From: an uncultured Angelakisella sp.
GTDB lineage: Bacteria; Bacillota; Clostridia; Oscillospirales; Ruminococcaceae
Direction: 5' to 3'
Assembly: GCA_910585525.1 (NCBI GenBank)
Contig: CAJUFR010000046.1
Location: 1-16,915, forward strand
DNA length: 16,915 nt
A model generated the notes under the pieces. It made no database searches. It was not told the origin of the DNA and saw only the letters and a program-made list of their open reading frames with translations. Positions 6,473 to 13,348 of this stretch are shown piece after piece. A program made the translations under genes and the position numbers. Every line of letters begins with the position of its first letter. Position 1 is the first letter of the stretch.

Positions 6473-6546
6473 GGCACTCGCATAAAAATTTTGCAGAAGG
6501 TAAGGCCGAAGGCCGTGCAGGGCAGGACCGCGGCGGCACGCCGCTA
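6464..6546 (-). repeat. Dispersed structured intergenic element, copy B
   Basis: The plus strand begins AAGACTCCAGGCA at 6464. It has an inner hairpin GGCC-GAA-GGCC (6504-6514) and the arm GTGCAGGGC (6515-6523). A GC hairpin GCGGCG-GCA-CGCCGC (6530-6544) ends on the G of the PBP2 TAG stop (6544-6546). The partner arm on the 5' side is not recognisable, being replaced by an A/T-rich tract near 6483-6493, so this copy looks decayed. Confidence 0.7.
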
Positions 6547-8652
6547 GGGCAGCAGGGTGCCGGGGGCGGTGACCTGCTCGGCGCCCAGACCGCCGAAGAA
6601 ATACTGGTCGGCCATCTTCCGGGCCACCGGGGCGCCGGTGTAGCCCTGGCCGCCGTCCTCGATGACCACGGCGATGGCGATCTCCGGGTCCTCCGCCGGC
6701 ATGTAGCAGATGTAGGTGGAGGTGAGGTTATCCAGGCTCTCCGGGGTGCCGGTCTTGGAGGCCACGGTATAGGGGAAGTCCAGCCAGCTTGCGGCGGAGG
6801 TGCCCCCGGGGCGGCTGGCGGCCACCATCCCCTCCCGCACCACCTGGAACACCTCTTTCCCGGCGGGGACCTGGTCGGCCACCCGGGGCTGGGTCTCCTC
6901 CACCACTTCCTCGAAGCCGTAGGTGGTCACCTGCTTGACCAGGTGCAGCTGCATCCGGGCCCCGTCGTTGGCCAGGGTGGCGGTATACCCCGCCAGCTGC
7001 ACCGGGGTGAAGCCGTGGTCCAGCTGGCCAATGGCCGACTGGATGATATCGCCGTTGTTCCAGGTTTCCCCCACCGCCTCCCGGGTTGCCCGGCTGGAAA
7101 GCTGGCCCCGGGCCTCCACCACCTCGATGCCGGTGGCGCTGCCCAGGCCGAAGTGCTTGGCGTACTCGTTTTGCAGGTCGATGCCCAGCCGCCAGCCGGT
7201 CTCGTAAAAGAAGATGTTGCAGGAGACCTGGAGGGCGTGGCGCACGTCGATGTTGCCGTTGACGTAAAGACAGCGTGGGGTGTAAGGGGCCAGCCGGGTG
7301 TAGACGCCGGTGCAGAGCACCGTCTCGTCGGCGCCGATGACCCCCTCCGCCAGACCGGCGGTGGCAACGCAGGGCTTGTAGGTGGAGCCGGGGCGGTACA
7401 CCCCCATGGTGGCCCGGTTCAGCAGCGGCTCCGGGTCCTGGCGGGAAAGCTGCTGGTAGTCCTGGTAGTAGCGGCTGTTGTCGTAGCTGGGGTAGGTGGC
7501 GGCGGCCAGTATCTCCCCGGTCTTGACCGCCACGCAGACGGCGGCCCCGGCGCTGGCGTCCTTGCCCTCGTTGATGGTGGTGTTTTTTTGCAGCAGGGCG
7601 ATCTGGTCCGCCAGGGCGGTCTGGGTCACCTTCTGCAATTCCCGGTCCAGGGTGAGGACCACGGTGTGGCCGGGGGTGGGGGGGACCGTCTCGGTGACCT
7701 CCACCACCTGGTGCTGGGCGTTCAGAGTGATCTGCCGCTCCCCGTTCTTCCCCCGCAGCAGTTCCTCATAGGCCCCCTCGATGCCGCTGCGGCCGATGGT
7801 GTCGTTGGCCCGGTAGCCCTGCTGGTTGTCCTCGCTCCACCACAGGCCCTGCTCCTGGAGGGCGGCTTTGTCCTCCTGGTACAGGGGGCTGGTGATGCCG
7901 ATGATGTGGGGGGCCAGGGTGCCGTCGGAATACTCCCGGACGGTGCTCTGGATGACATCCACCCCGGGCAGGGCGTACCGCCGCTCCTGGACGTGGGTGG
8001 CCACCGTGTTGCTGACATCGGTGGCGAAGATGTAGTTATTTTTGTACCCGAAGTTCTGCTGGGCCATCTCGTACCGCACCCCCGCCAGCTTCCGCTGGAT
8101 GGAGGGGTCCTCCGCCCACTCCCGCTGGCCGGCCTTGTCGCTGTCGTGGGGCACCAGGTCGTAGTAGGAGGGGCTGCACAGCCAGTCCATACAGTCGTCG
8201 GCGGTGGCGTAGGGCTCCACGTTCAGGTCGTTTTTCAGCTTGGCCACCTGGCTCTCCTGGCCGGGGAGGAACTGGTAGTGGGGCATGCCGTCGCTGCCGA
8301 TCTCCGGCTCCCCGATGGGCAGGCCGTCGTTCCAGTCCTGGCCCAGGCTCTCCAGAAGCTGGATCAGTTCCAGGATCACCTGGTTCTCCTGCCCCACCGG
8401 CAGGTAGGCCTGGTCCAGGATGATGTCCAGGCTGATGCGGTTGGTGGTGAAGGGGCGGCCGTACCGGTCCACGATCTCCCCCCGGGCGGCCACCACCGTC
8501 TGGGTGCGGGTGTAGCCCTGGGTGACCTTCCGCTTGTAGGCCTCCCCCTGGGTGATCTGGATAAACACCAGCTGGTAGACAAAGGCCAGCAGCACCAGCC
8601 CCACCAGGCCGCCCACCATAAAGAAGCGAACGCGCTCGTCTCGATTGGACAT
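6544..8652 (-). CDS. mrdA: Penicillin-binding protein 2, elongation transpeptidase
   Basis: The 702-aa protein cross-links peptidoglycan during lateral wall growth with the MreBCD/RodA machine. It has an N-terminal membrane anchor (about 9-32) and a PBP dimerisation region starting near RGEIVDRYGRP (58-67). The transpeptidase domain has STYK (S423, K426) as acylation site, SCN (477-479) and KTGT (633-636), so all three catalytic motifs are intact. The region between about 105 and 225 is long, and this kind of insertion is common in PBP2 of gut Firmicutes. ATG 8652 is preceded by AAGAGGT at 8-nt spacing. An open frame continues upstream but overlaps mreD and has no start signal. mreD lies 26 bp upstream. 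Its TAG stop is the edge of repeat copy B. Confidence 0.95.
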   Translation of the reverse strand: MSNRDERVRFFMVGGLVGLVLLAFVYQLVFIQITQGEAYKRKVTQGYTRTQTVVAARGEIVDRYGRPFTTNRISLDIILDQAYLPVGQENQVILELIQLLESLGQDWNDGLPIGEPEIGSDGMPHYQFLPGQESQVAKLKNDLNVEPYATADDCMDWLCSPSYYDLVPHDSDKAGQREWAEDPSIQRKLAGVRYEMAQQNFGYKNNYIFATDVSNTVATHVQERRYALPGVDVIQSTVREYSDGTLAPHIIGITSPLYQEDKAALQEQGLWWSEDNQQGYRANDTIGRSGIEGAYEELLRGKNGERQITLNAQHQVVEVTETVPPTPGHTVVLTLDRELQKVTQTALADQIALLQKNTTINEGKDASAGAAVCVAVKTGEILAAATYPSYDNSRYYQDYQQLSRQDPEPLLNRATMGVYRPGSTYKPCVATAGLAEGVIGADETVLCTGVYTRLAPYTPRCLYVNGNIDVRHALQVSCNIFFYETGWRLGIDLQNEYAKHFGLGSATGIEVVEARGQLSSRATREAVGETWNNGDIIQSAIGQLDHGFTPVQLAGYTATLANDGARMQLHLVKQVTTYGFEEVVEETQPRVADQVPAGKEVFQVVREGMVAASRPGGTSAASWLDFPYTVASKTGTPESLDNLTSTYICYMPAEDPEIAIAVVIEDGGQGYTGAPVARKMADQYFFGGLGAEQVTAPGTLLP

Positions 8653-8678
8653 ATGGAATACCTCTTGGGCCGGGGGGG

Positions 8679-9206
8679 TCAGGTCCCCTCCGGCAGTATC
8701 TTTTTCTGGAACCACAGATGGGCCCGGCGGACGGCAAAAAAGGCGGGGGCCGCCATCACGGCGGTGTAGCCGCACATGGGGAGCATGCGGAACAGGAACA
8801 GCAGCTCCGTCCCCGGGTACCCCCGGATAAGGAACAGGAAGAAAAAGGCCACCCCCTGGGAAAGGAGCATGGCGCAGAGGGTGAAGAGACAGCAGTTCAT
8901 CACCACCGGCCGCATGAACCCCTGCACCAGCAGCCCCACCCCCAGGCAGCAGCCGAAGAAGATGAGGGCGTAGTAGCCGGAACGGTAGTAGGAGAAAAGG
9001 TCGCAGAGCATCCCCCCGAAGGCCCCGGCCAGGGCCCCGGCGAACTCCCCCTCGAACATCGCCACCGCCACGGCGAAGGCGGCCACCAGCATAGGCTTGG
9101 TCCCGGCGATGGACAGCAGCCCCGGGGTGTTCTGGACCACCGCCAGCAGCACCGCCACACAGGCGTAGAAGAGGAACTTCAGCACCACGAAGCGGGTCCT
9201 TTGCAT
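8679..9206 (-). CDS. mreD: Rod shape-determining protein MreD
   Basis: A 175-aa, highly hydrophobic protein with about five membrane segments (KFLFYACVAVLLAVVQ, PMLVAAFAVAVAMFEG, ALIFFGCCLGVGLLVQG, NCCLFTLCAMLLSQG, and FFFLFLIRG onward). Size and position between mreC and mrdA are standard for MreD, the membrane partner of MreC in the elongasome. The start ATG 9206 has GGAGGAA about 9 nt upstream, within the mreC end. Only 3 bp separate it from the mreC stop, so coupling is likely. Confidence 0.9.
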   Translation of the reverse strand: MQRTRFVVLKFLFYACVAVLLAVVQNTPGLLSIAGTKPMLVAAFAVAVAMFEGEFAGALAGAFGGMLCDLFSYYRSGYYALIFFGCCLGVGLLVQGFMRPVVMNCCLFTLCAMLLSQGVAFFFLFLIRGYPGTELLFLFRMLPMCGYTAVMAAPAFFAVRRAHLWFQKKILPEGT

Positions 9207-9209
9207 CGG

Positions 9210-10103
9210 CTATTCCTCCCCATCCTGGTCCTCCTCCGCCGGGGCGGAGGTCTGGGCGGTCTCGTCGTCCTTGCCGCCGAAGTCGGTGATGACAAAGACC
9301 TGCTTGGCCCCCTGGATATCGGCGGCGGGGTTGACCACGGCGTAGAGGGAAAGGCCGTTGGTCTCCATCTCCACCCGCTGGATCTCCCCGATGATGAGGC
9401 CCCGGGGCAGCAGGCCGCCGGTGCCGGAGGTGACGATGGTGTCCCCCAGGGTGGCGCCGCTCTCCCGGGGGAGGAAGCCCATCTTGCACCGGCCCTGCTG
9501 GGCCAGGGCCATGTCCCCGCTGATGATGCCGGTGTCCAGCGTCTGGATATCCACCCCGCCGATGTTCACCGAGGCGTCCAGGATGGTCTGCACCTTGGAG
9601 TAGCCGTGGCCCACCTCGCTGACGATGCCCACCAGCCCCTCGCTGGTGATGACCGGGCAGCGGAGACTGACCCCGTGGTAGGTGCCCACATCGATGGTAA
9701 AGGAGCCGAACCAGTCGTCGGGGGTGCGCCCCACCACCGTGGCGGGCTCAAAGAGAAAGTCGGAGTTGCGCTCCTTGATCTCCAGCAGTTCACGGAACTG
9801 CTCGTTTTCCATCTTCACCGATTCGTAGTCGATCAGCTGCTCCCGCAGGTCCTGGACCTCCGCCCGCAGGGCCCGGTTTTCCTCCGCCACCTTGCCGGCG
9901 GAGAGGAAGGGGCCGAACCGCTCCTGGATGGAGTTGCCCACCGAGACACTGAGGCTGTTGAGGGGCATCATCAAAAGCCCCCCCGTGCTGGAGAGGAAGG
10001 GCATGATGCCCCCGGTGTAGATGGCCCGGAGGAGGAAGGAGAAAAGCATGGCCCCCACCACCATCAGCACCCGGAAGCGGGTGGTTTTGAAGAAGTCTTT
10101 CAG
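9210..10103 (-). CDS. mreC: Rod shape-determining protein MreC (probable CTG start)
   Basis: MreC is the periplasmic-side scaffold of the elongasome, linking MreB to PBP2. From the proposed start, a transmembrane helix covers residues about 10-30, followed by a coiled coil at about 71-110 (VAEENRALRAEVQDLREQL). The MreC beta domain includes VVGRTPDDWFGSFTIDVGT, VGIVSEVGHGYSKVQTILD and GLLPRGLIIGEI. The best ribosome binding site, AAAGGAGGT (core at 10113-10118), has 9-nt spacing to CTG 10103 and gives a family-like N-terminus MKDFFKTTRF. In-frame ATGs at 10133, 10142 and 10172 have poor or badly spaced sites, and would extend the protein by 10, 13 or 23 residues. The C-terminus is a D/E-rich tail. 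The product call is secure; the start is not. Confidence 0.9.
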   Translation of the reverse strand: MKDFFKTTRFRVLMVVGAMLFSFLLRAIYTGGIMPFLSSTGGLLMMPLNSLSVSVGNSIQERFGPFLSAGKVAEENRALRAEVQDLREQLIDYESVKMENEQFRELLEIKERNSDFLFEPATVVGRTPDDWFGSFTIDVGTYHGVSLRCPVITSEGLVGIVSEVGHGYSKVQTILDASVNIGGVDIQTLDTGIISGDMALAQQGRCKMGFLPRESGATLGDTIVTSGTGGLLPRGLIIGEIQRVEMETNGLSLYAVVNPAADIQGAKQVFVITDFGGKDDETAQTSAPAEEDQDGEE

Positions 10104-10112
10104 GGCGGGGGC

Positions 10113-10118
10113 ACCTCC
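10113..10118 (-). promoter_or_regulatory. Ribosome binding site deciding the mreC start
   Basis: On the minus strand AAAGGAGGT is an almost perfect Shine-Dalgarno sequence. It is followed 9 nt later by CTG, not ATG. CCTTT upstream can pair with AAAGG across a GGG loop, so the site may be partly hidden in a small hairpin. Confidence 0.55.
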
Positions 10119-10248
10119 TTTCCCAAAGGGCATCTCCCCCATACAAAGAGCGCCCGCCCCAGCGGCGGGCACAACTTTTTATCAGAGCCTAAAAACCCGT
10201 ATCCGCAACCAAACGATACAAGTCCTTGACCCCCAAGCAAACGAGACC

Positions 10249-10365
10249 AAGACTCCAGGCACGACCTGTCGCCCTACCCAACCTAAGCCCCCAAAGGGGG
10301 CGTGTAGGGCTTGACAGCGGCGGCACGCCGCCGAGCAGGGCCCGCCCGCGGGGGCCACCCCGCTA
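10249..10365 (-). repeat. Dispersed structured intergenic element, copy C (composite)
   Basis: The plus strand begins AAGACTCCAGGCA. Arm GCCCTAC (10271-10277) pairs with GTAGGGC (10304-10310) around inner hairpin GCCCCC-AAA-GGGGGC (10287-10301). The GC hairpin GCGGCG-GCA-CGCCGC follows at 10317-10331. A second tail like that of copy A contains GCAGGGC and hairpin GCGGGG-GCCA-CCCCGC (10348-10363), whose last base is the G of the mreB TAG stop (10363-10365). It therefore combines the tails seen separately in copies A and B/D. Confidence 0.75.
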
Positions 10366-11373
10366 GGCGGGGTCGGAGACGGCTTCGTTGTGTTCGTAGT
10401 TGACCTCCAGGATGCGGCCCGCGCCCATGGCGACGCAGTCCAGAGGGTTTTCGGCGATGTGGACCGGCATCCCGGTCTCAATGGTGATGAGGCGGTCCAG
10501 CCCCTTGAGCATCGCGCCGCCACCGGTGAGGGTGATGCCCCTGTCGATGATGTCCGCCGAAAGCTCTGGCGGGGTCTTTTCCAGCGTGCTGCGGATGGCG
10601 TCCAGGATGGAAACGATGGAATCCACCAGCGCCTCCCGGATCTCCTGGGGGGTGAGGATGATGTTCTTGGGGAAGCCGTCGGCCAGGTTCCGGCCCTTGA
10701 TCTCCACCGTCTCCTCGTTCTCGTAGGGGTAGGCGGAGCCGATACATATCTTGATGTTCTCGGCGGTGCGCTCCCCGATGAGGAGGTTATATTTCTTCTT
10801 GACGTAGGCGATGATGGCCTGGTCGAACTCGTCCCCGGCCACCCGCACCGACTTGGAGACCACGATCCCCCCCATGGAGATCACCGCCACCTCGGTGGTG
10901 CCGCCGCCGATGTCCACCACCATGCTGCCCACCGCTTCCTCCACCGGCAGCCCGGCGCCGATGGCGGCGGCCATGGGCTCCTCCACGATGCGGACGTACT
11001 TTGCCCCGGCCTTCTGGGCGGCCTCCCGCACCGCCCGGCGCTCCACGGCGGTGACCCCGGAGGGGATGCAGATGACCACCCGGGGCTTGCCGAAGCGGTT
11101 GCGGCCGATGCTCTTCTGGAAGAACCACTGGAGCATGCTGGCGGTAACGTCAAAGTCGGCGATGACCCCGTCCTTCAGCGGCCGGATGGCCATGATGGAG
11201 CCGGGGGTCCGGCCGATGACGTCCTTGGCGGCCTGTCCCACGTATTTTACCACATCGGTGCGGACGTCCACCGCCACCACCGACGGTTCCCGCATGATGA
11301 TGCCCTTGCCCTTCATATAGATCAGGGTATTTGCCGTACCCAGGTCGATACCAATGCTTTTGGAAGCAAACAT
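10363..11373 (-). CDS. mreB: Rod shape-determining protein MreB
   Basis: The 336-aa actin homologue polymerises under the membrane and positions the wall-elongation machine. Actin-fold phosphate loops are visible: IGIDLGTANTLIYM (residues 7-20), VVDIGGGTTEVAV and LTGGGAMLKG. Family-typical segments IVEEPMAAAIGAGLP and VIADFDVTASMLQWF are also present. Length is normal, with a slightly extended acidic C-terminus (NYEHNEAVSDPA). A promoter-like TTGTCT-17-TACAAT lies 150-180 bp upstream. The gene is separated from mreC by about 259 bp holding repeat copy C, an unusually wide gap for this operon, so mreC may need its own promoter or read-through. Confidence 0.96.
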   Translation of the reverse strand: MFASKSIGIDLGTANTLIYMKGKGIIMREPSVVAVDVRTDVVKYVGQAAKDVIGRTPGSIMAIRPLKDGVIADFDVTASMLQWFFQKSIGRNRFGKPRVVICIPSGVTAVERRAVREAAQKAGAKYVRIVEEPMAAAIGAGLPVEEAVGSMVVDIGGGTTEVAVISMGGIVVSKSVRVAGDEFDQAIIAYVKKKYNLLIGERTAENIKICIGSAYPYENEETVEIKGRNLADGFPKNIILTPQEIREALVDSIVSILDAIRSTLEKTPPELSADIIDRGITLTGGGAMLKGLDRLITIETGMPVHIAENPLDCVAMGAGRILEVNYEHNEAVSDPA

Positions 11374-11526
11374 GTTTTTCCCTGCGCCCCTTTCTCCTCC
11401 GGCTGTTCACGAATACGATGATAGATGGATATGCGCCTCGTTATCCCCCCGGGAAAAGTCTTGCCGGGGCGGGGCGCTGATAGTCGTTAAGGCAGACGGC
11501 AGGCCGTCCGCAAATGGTTACAACAT

Positions 11527-11555
11527 ATTGTATCACAGCCAAAAGCGATAGACAA
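11527..11555 (-). promoter_or_regulatory. Candidate promoter of mreB
   Basis: On the minus strand, TTGTCT (11555-11550), 17 bp, then TACAAT (11532-11527). Transcription would start near 11520, leaving a leader of about 145 nt that contains a GACGGC-CT-GCCGTC stem. It sits shortly after maf, so the mre genes need not depend on maf transcription. Confidence 0.6.
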
Positions 11556-11593
11556 GGAAAGAAACGGCGGAATTTGTATCAATTTCTTAAATT

Positions 11594-12190
11594 TTACGCC
11601 AAATTACCCCTGAGCGGCAATTTCCCGGGGGCAAAGGCGGCCAATTCCCGCCAGAGACGGGACACCGGCAGGCCCATAACGGTGTAATAGTCCCCCTGTA
11701 TCTCCCGCACCAGCAGCGCCCCCAGCCCCTGGACGCCGTAGGCCCCGGCCTTGTCGTAAGGCTCCGGGGTGCCGGCGTACCAGGCCATCTCCTCCCGGGT
11801 CAGGGGCCAGAAGGTCACCCGGGCGGTCTCCCGGAACACCCGGTTCCTCTCCCCCCATGCCAGGGCGACCCCGGTGTGGACCACATGCTCCCTGCCGGAG
11901 AGGGTCTGGAGCATCCCCAGGCAATCCGCCTGATCCCGGGGCTTGCCCAATATCCGGCCGTCCACCGCCACGACGGTATCCGAGCCGATGACCACATGGT
12001 CTTCCGGGTCCGGCAGCTGGTCCCGGACGGCCAGGGCCTTGCGGAGGGACAGCATTTCCACCGCCTGGTCCGGCGGGGTGCCGGCGGGGAGGGATTCATC
12101 GGCCTGGGAGGTTTGGCAGGTGAAGGTCTCCGCCACCAGCGACAGGAGTTCCCGGCGGCGGGGGGACTGGGAGGCTAGGATCAGGGTCAT
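11594..12190 (-). CDS. maf: Maf family nucleotide pyrophosphatase
   Basis: The 198-aa protein hydrolyses non-canonical or excess nucleoside triphosphates (dTTP/UTP type in the YhdE/B. subtilis Maf group) to monophosphates. Family motifs are clear: LILASQSPRRRELL at the N-terminus, IGSDTVVAVDGRILGKP with the catalytic aspartate, and PYDKAGAYGVQG. Length is typical. The start is ATG 12190, preceded by AAAGGAG with 7-nt spacing. An in-frame ATG at 12223 would add 11 lysine-rich residues and overlap a terminator-like hairpin. maf next to mreBCD is a common arrangement in Firmicutes. No clear promoter was found in the 216-bp gap upstream. Confidence 0.92.
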   Translation of the reverse strand: MTLILASQSPRRRELLSLVAETFTCQTSQADESLPAGTPPDQAVEMLSLRKALAVRDQLPDPEDHVVIGSDTVVAVDGRILGKPRDQADCLGMLQTLSGREHVVHTGVALAWGERNRVFRETARVTFWPLTREEMAWYAGTPEPYDKAGAYGVQGLGALLVREIQGDYYTVMGLPVSRLWRELAAFAPGKLPLRGNLA

Positions 12191-12220
12191 TTTTTGTCTC
12201 CTTTTCGTTTTTTCTGCTTT

Positions 12221-12258
12221 CAAAACGCGCCCCCAGCCGGTGGCTGGGGGCTGTTTTG
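12221..12258 (-). terminator. Rho-independent terminator after the opp operon
   Basis: A 10-bp stem GCCCCCAGCC / GGCTGGGGGC (12229-12238 with 12242-12251) closes on loop GGT and is extended by CAAAAC / GTTTTG. On the minus strand it is followed by GCGTTTTG. It lies about 150 nt after the oppF stop and 31 nt before the maf ATG, so it should end opp transcripts; the A/T arms would let it work on both strands. It could also act as a leader attenuator for maf. Confidence 0.65.
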
Positions 12259-12311
12259 AAGGATAACGGGTGCGGGGCGGCAGGCTGGTTTTCGACCGCC
12301 GTATCGAGTCT

Positions 12312-12395
12312 TAGTCTCCAGGCAGTCACTATCGTCCTGTACTTCGGTAAGGCTGCGCAGCAGCCGTGCAGGGCTTGACAGCGGCGGCACGCCGC
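12312..12395 (-). repeat. Dispersed structured intergenic element, copy D
   Basis: The plus strand begins TAGTCTCCAGGCA. Arm GTCCTGTAC (12334-12342) pairs with GTGCAGGGC (12366-12374) if two G-U wobbles are allowed on this strand; on the minus strand these would be C-A mismatches. The inner hairpin is GGCTGC-GCA-GCAGCC (12351-12365) and the GC hairpin GCGGCG-GCA-CGCCGC lies at 12381-12395. It ends 12 bp before the oppF TGA, so here the element does not supply the stop. Confidence 0.75.
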
Positions 12396-12406
12396 AGGGG
12401 TGCGTG

Positions 12407-13348
12407 TCAGGCTTCCAGCACCTTCCTGTACCGCTCCAACTCCGGCTTGTTCCCTCTTACAAAATGCCCTGGCTCGATCTCCACCCACTCCGGCTTTTCC
12501 TTGCTGTAATCATGACAGCCGGGGTCGTACACCTCCAGCACCTTCTCCCGCTCCCGGATGGGGTCAGGCAGCGGGATCGCCGACAACAGCGCCCGGGTAT
12601 AGGGGTGCAGCGGATGGGCAAACAGCTTCTCCGTCTCCGACAGCTCCACGATGACCCCCTTATGGATGACGGCGATGCGGTCGGTGATGAATCGCATCAC
12701 CGAAAGGTCATGGGCCACAAAGAGATAGGTCAGGTCCCGCTCCTTCTGTAGCTTCGCCAGCAGGTTCAGCACCTGGGCCCGGATGGACACGTCCAGCGCC
12801 GAGATAGGCTCGTCGGCGATGATGAACTCCGGCCCCATAATAAGGGCCCGGGCGATGCCGATGCGCTGCCGCTGGCCGCCGGAAAACTCGTGGGGGAACC
12901 GGCTGGCAAACTCCGGCAGCAGCCCCACGGCGGTGAGGGCTCGCTCCACCCTCTCCCGGCGCTCCGCCTCGGTCAGGTCCTTCTGGACGTTGTACAGCCC
13001 TTCGGAAACGATATAGTCCACCTTGGCCCGCTCGTTGAGGCTGGCCATGGGGTCCTGGAAGATCATCTGTATCTTCCGGGTGACCTCCCGGTCCTTCTCC
13101 CGGCTGATCTTGCCGCTGATCCTCTCCCCCTGGTACAGCACCTCCCCGCCGGAGATGGGGTTGATGCGGATGATCGCCCGGCCGATGGTGGTCTTGCCGC
13201 TGCCGGATTCCCCCACCAGGCCGAAGGTCTCCCCTTTATAGATGTCGAAACTTACATGGTCCACCGCCCGGAAGGGGTGCCGGTGGCTGCCGAAGTCCAC
13301 CACCATATCCCGCACCGAGAGCAGGACCTCTCTGCCGTTATCCGCCAT
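12407..13348 (-). CDS. oppF: Oligopeptide ABC transporter ATP-binding protein OppF
   Basis: The 313-aa ATPase is one of two that power peptide import. It shows Walker A GESGSGKT (46-53), Q-loop region QMIFQDPMASLNERAKV, signature FSGGQ (155-159), Walker B FIIADE (175-180) and the H-loop in VAHDLS. The C-terminal oligopeptide domain HPLHPYTRALLSAIPLPDP is typical of OppF rather than a general ATPase. The start at 13348 overlaps the oppD end by 11 bp. It is the last gene of the operon and is followed by repeat copy D and a terminator. Substrate could be di- or oligopeptides; the sequence does not tell which. Confidence 0.93.
   Translation of the reverse strand: MADNGREVLLSVRDMVVDFGSHRHPFRAVDHVSFDIYKGETFGLVGESGSGKTTIGRAIIRINPISGGEVLYQGERISGKISREKDREVTRKIQMIFQDPMASLNERAKVDYIVSEGLYNVQKDLTEAERRERVERALTAVGLLPEFASRFPHEFSGGQRQRIGIARALIMGPEFIIADEPISALDVSIRAQVLNLLAKLQKERDLTYLFVAHDLSVMRFITDRIAVIHKGVIVELSETEKLFAHPLHPYTRALLSAIPLPDPIREREKVLEVYDPGCHDYSKEKPEWVEIEPGHFVRGNKPELERYRKVLEA

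Noticed and set aside
6334..8769. Long plus-strand open frame (811 codons) opposite zapA and mrdA
   Set aside because: It is antisense to genes with intact catalytic motifs, is low-complexity in G, V, L, H and P as expected for a GC-rich shadow frame, and has no ribosome binding site.
8653..9489. Open minus-strand extension upstream of the PBP2 ATG that would give a 981-aa protein
   Set aside because: It overlaps mreD in another frame, is proline/glycine/arginine-rich and non-family-like, and ATG 8652 has a proper ribosome binding site.
10161..10190. GCCCGCC/GGCGGGC hairpin followed on the plus strand by ACAACTTTTT, resembling a plus-strand terminator
   Set aside because: No plus-strand gene runs into it; it is more simply part of the mreC leader region, although a transcript from the repeat's plus strand would make it worth revisiting.
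12191..12223. 11-residue N-terminal extension of Maf from ATG 12223
   Set aside because: AAAGGAG lies at the right distance only for ATG 12190, where the conserved N-terminus starts.
2891..12395. Whether the four repeats could be a CRISPR array or riboswitches
   Set aside because: They are kilobases apart and lie at gene 3' ends rather than in leaders; no regular spacing or conserved aptamer of a class I know was recognised.
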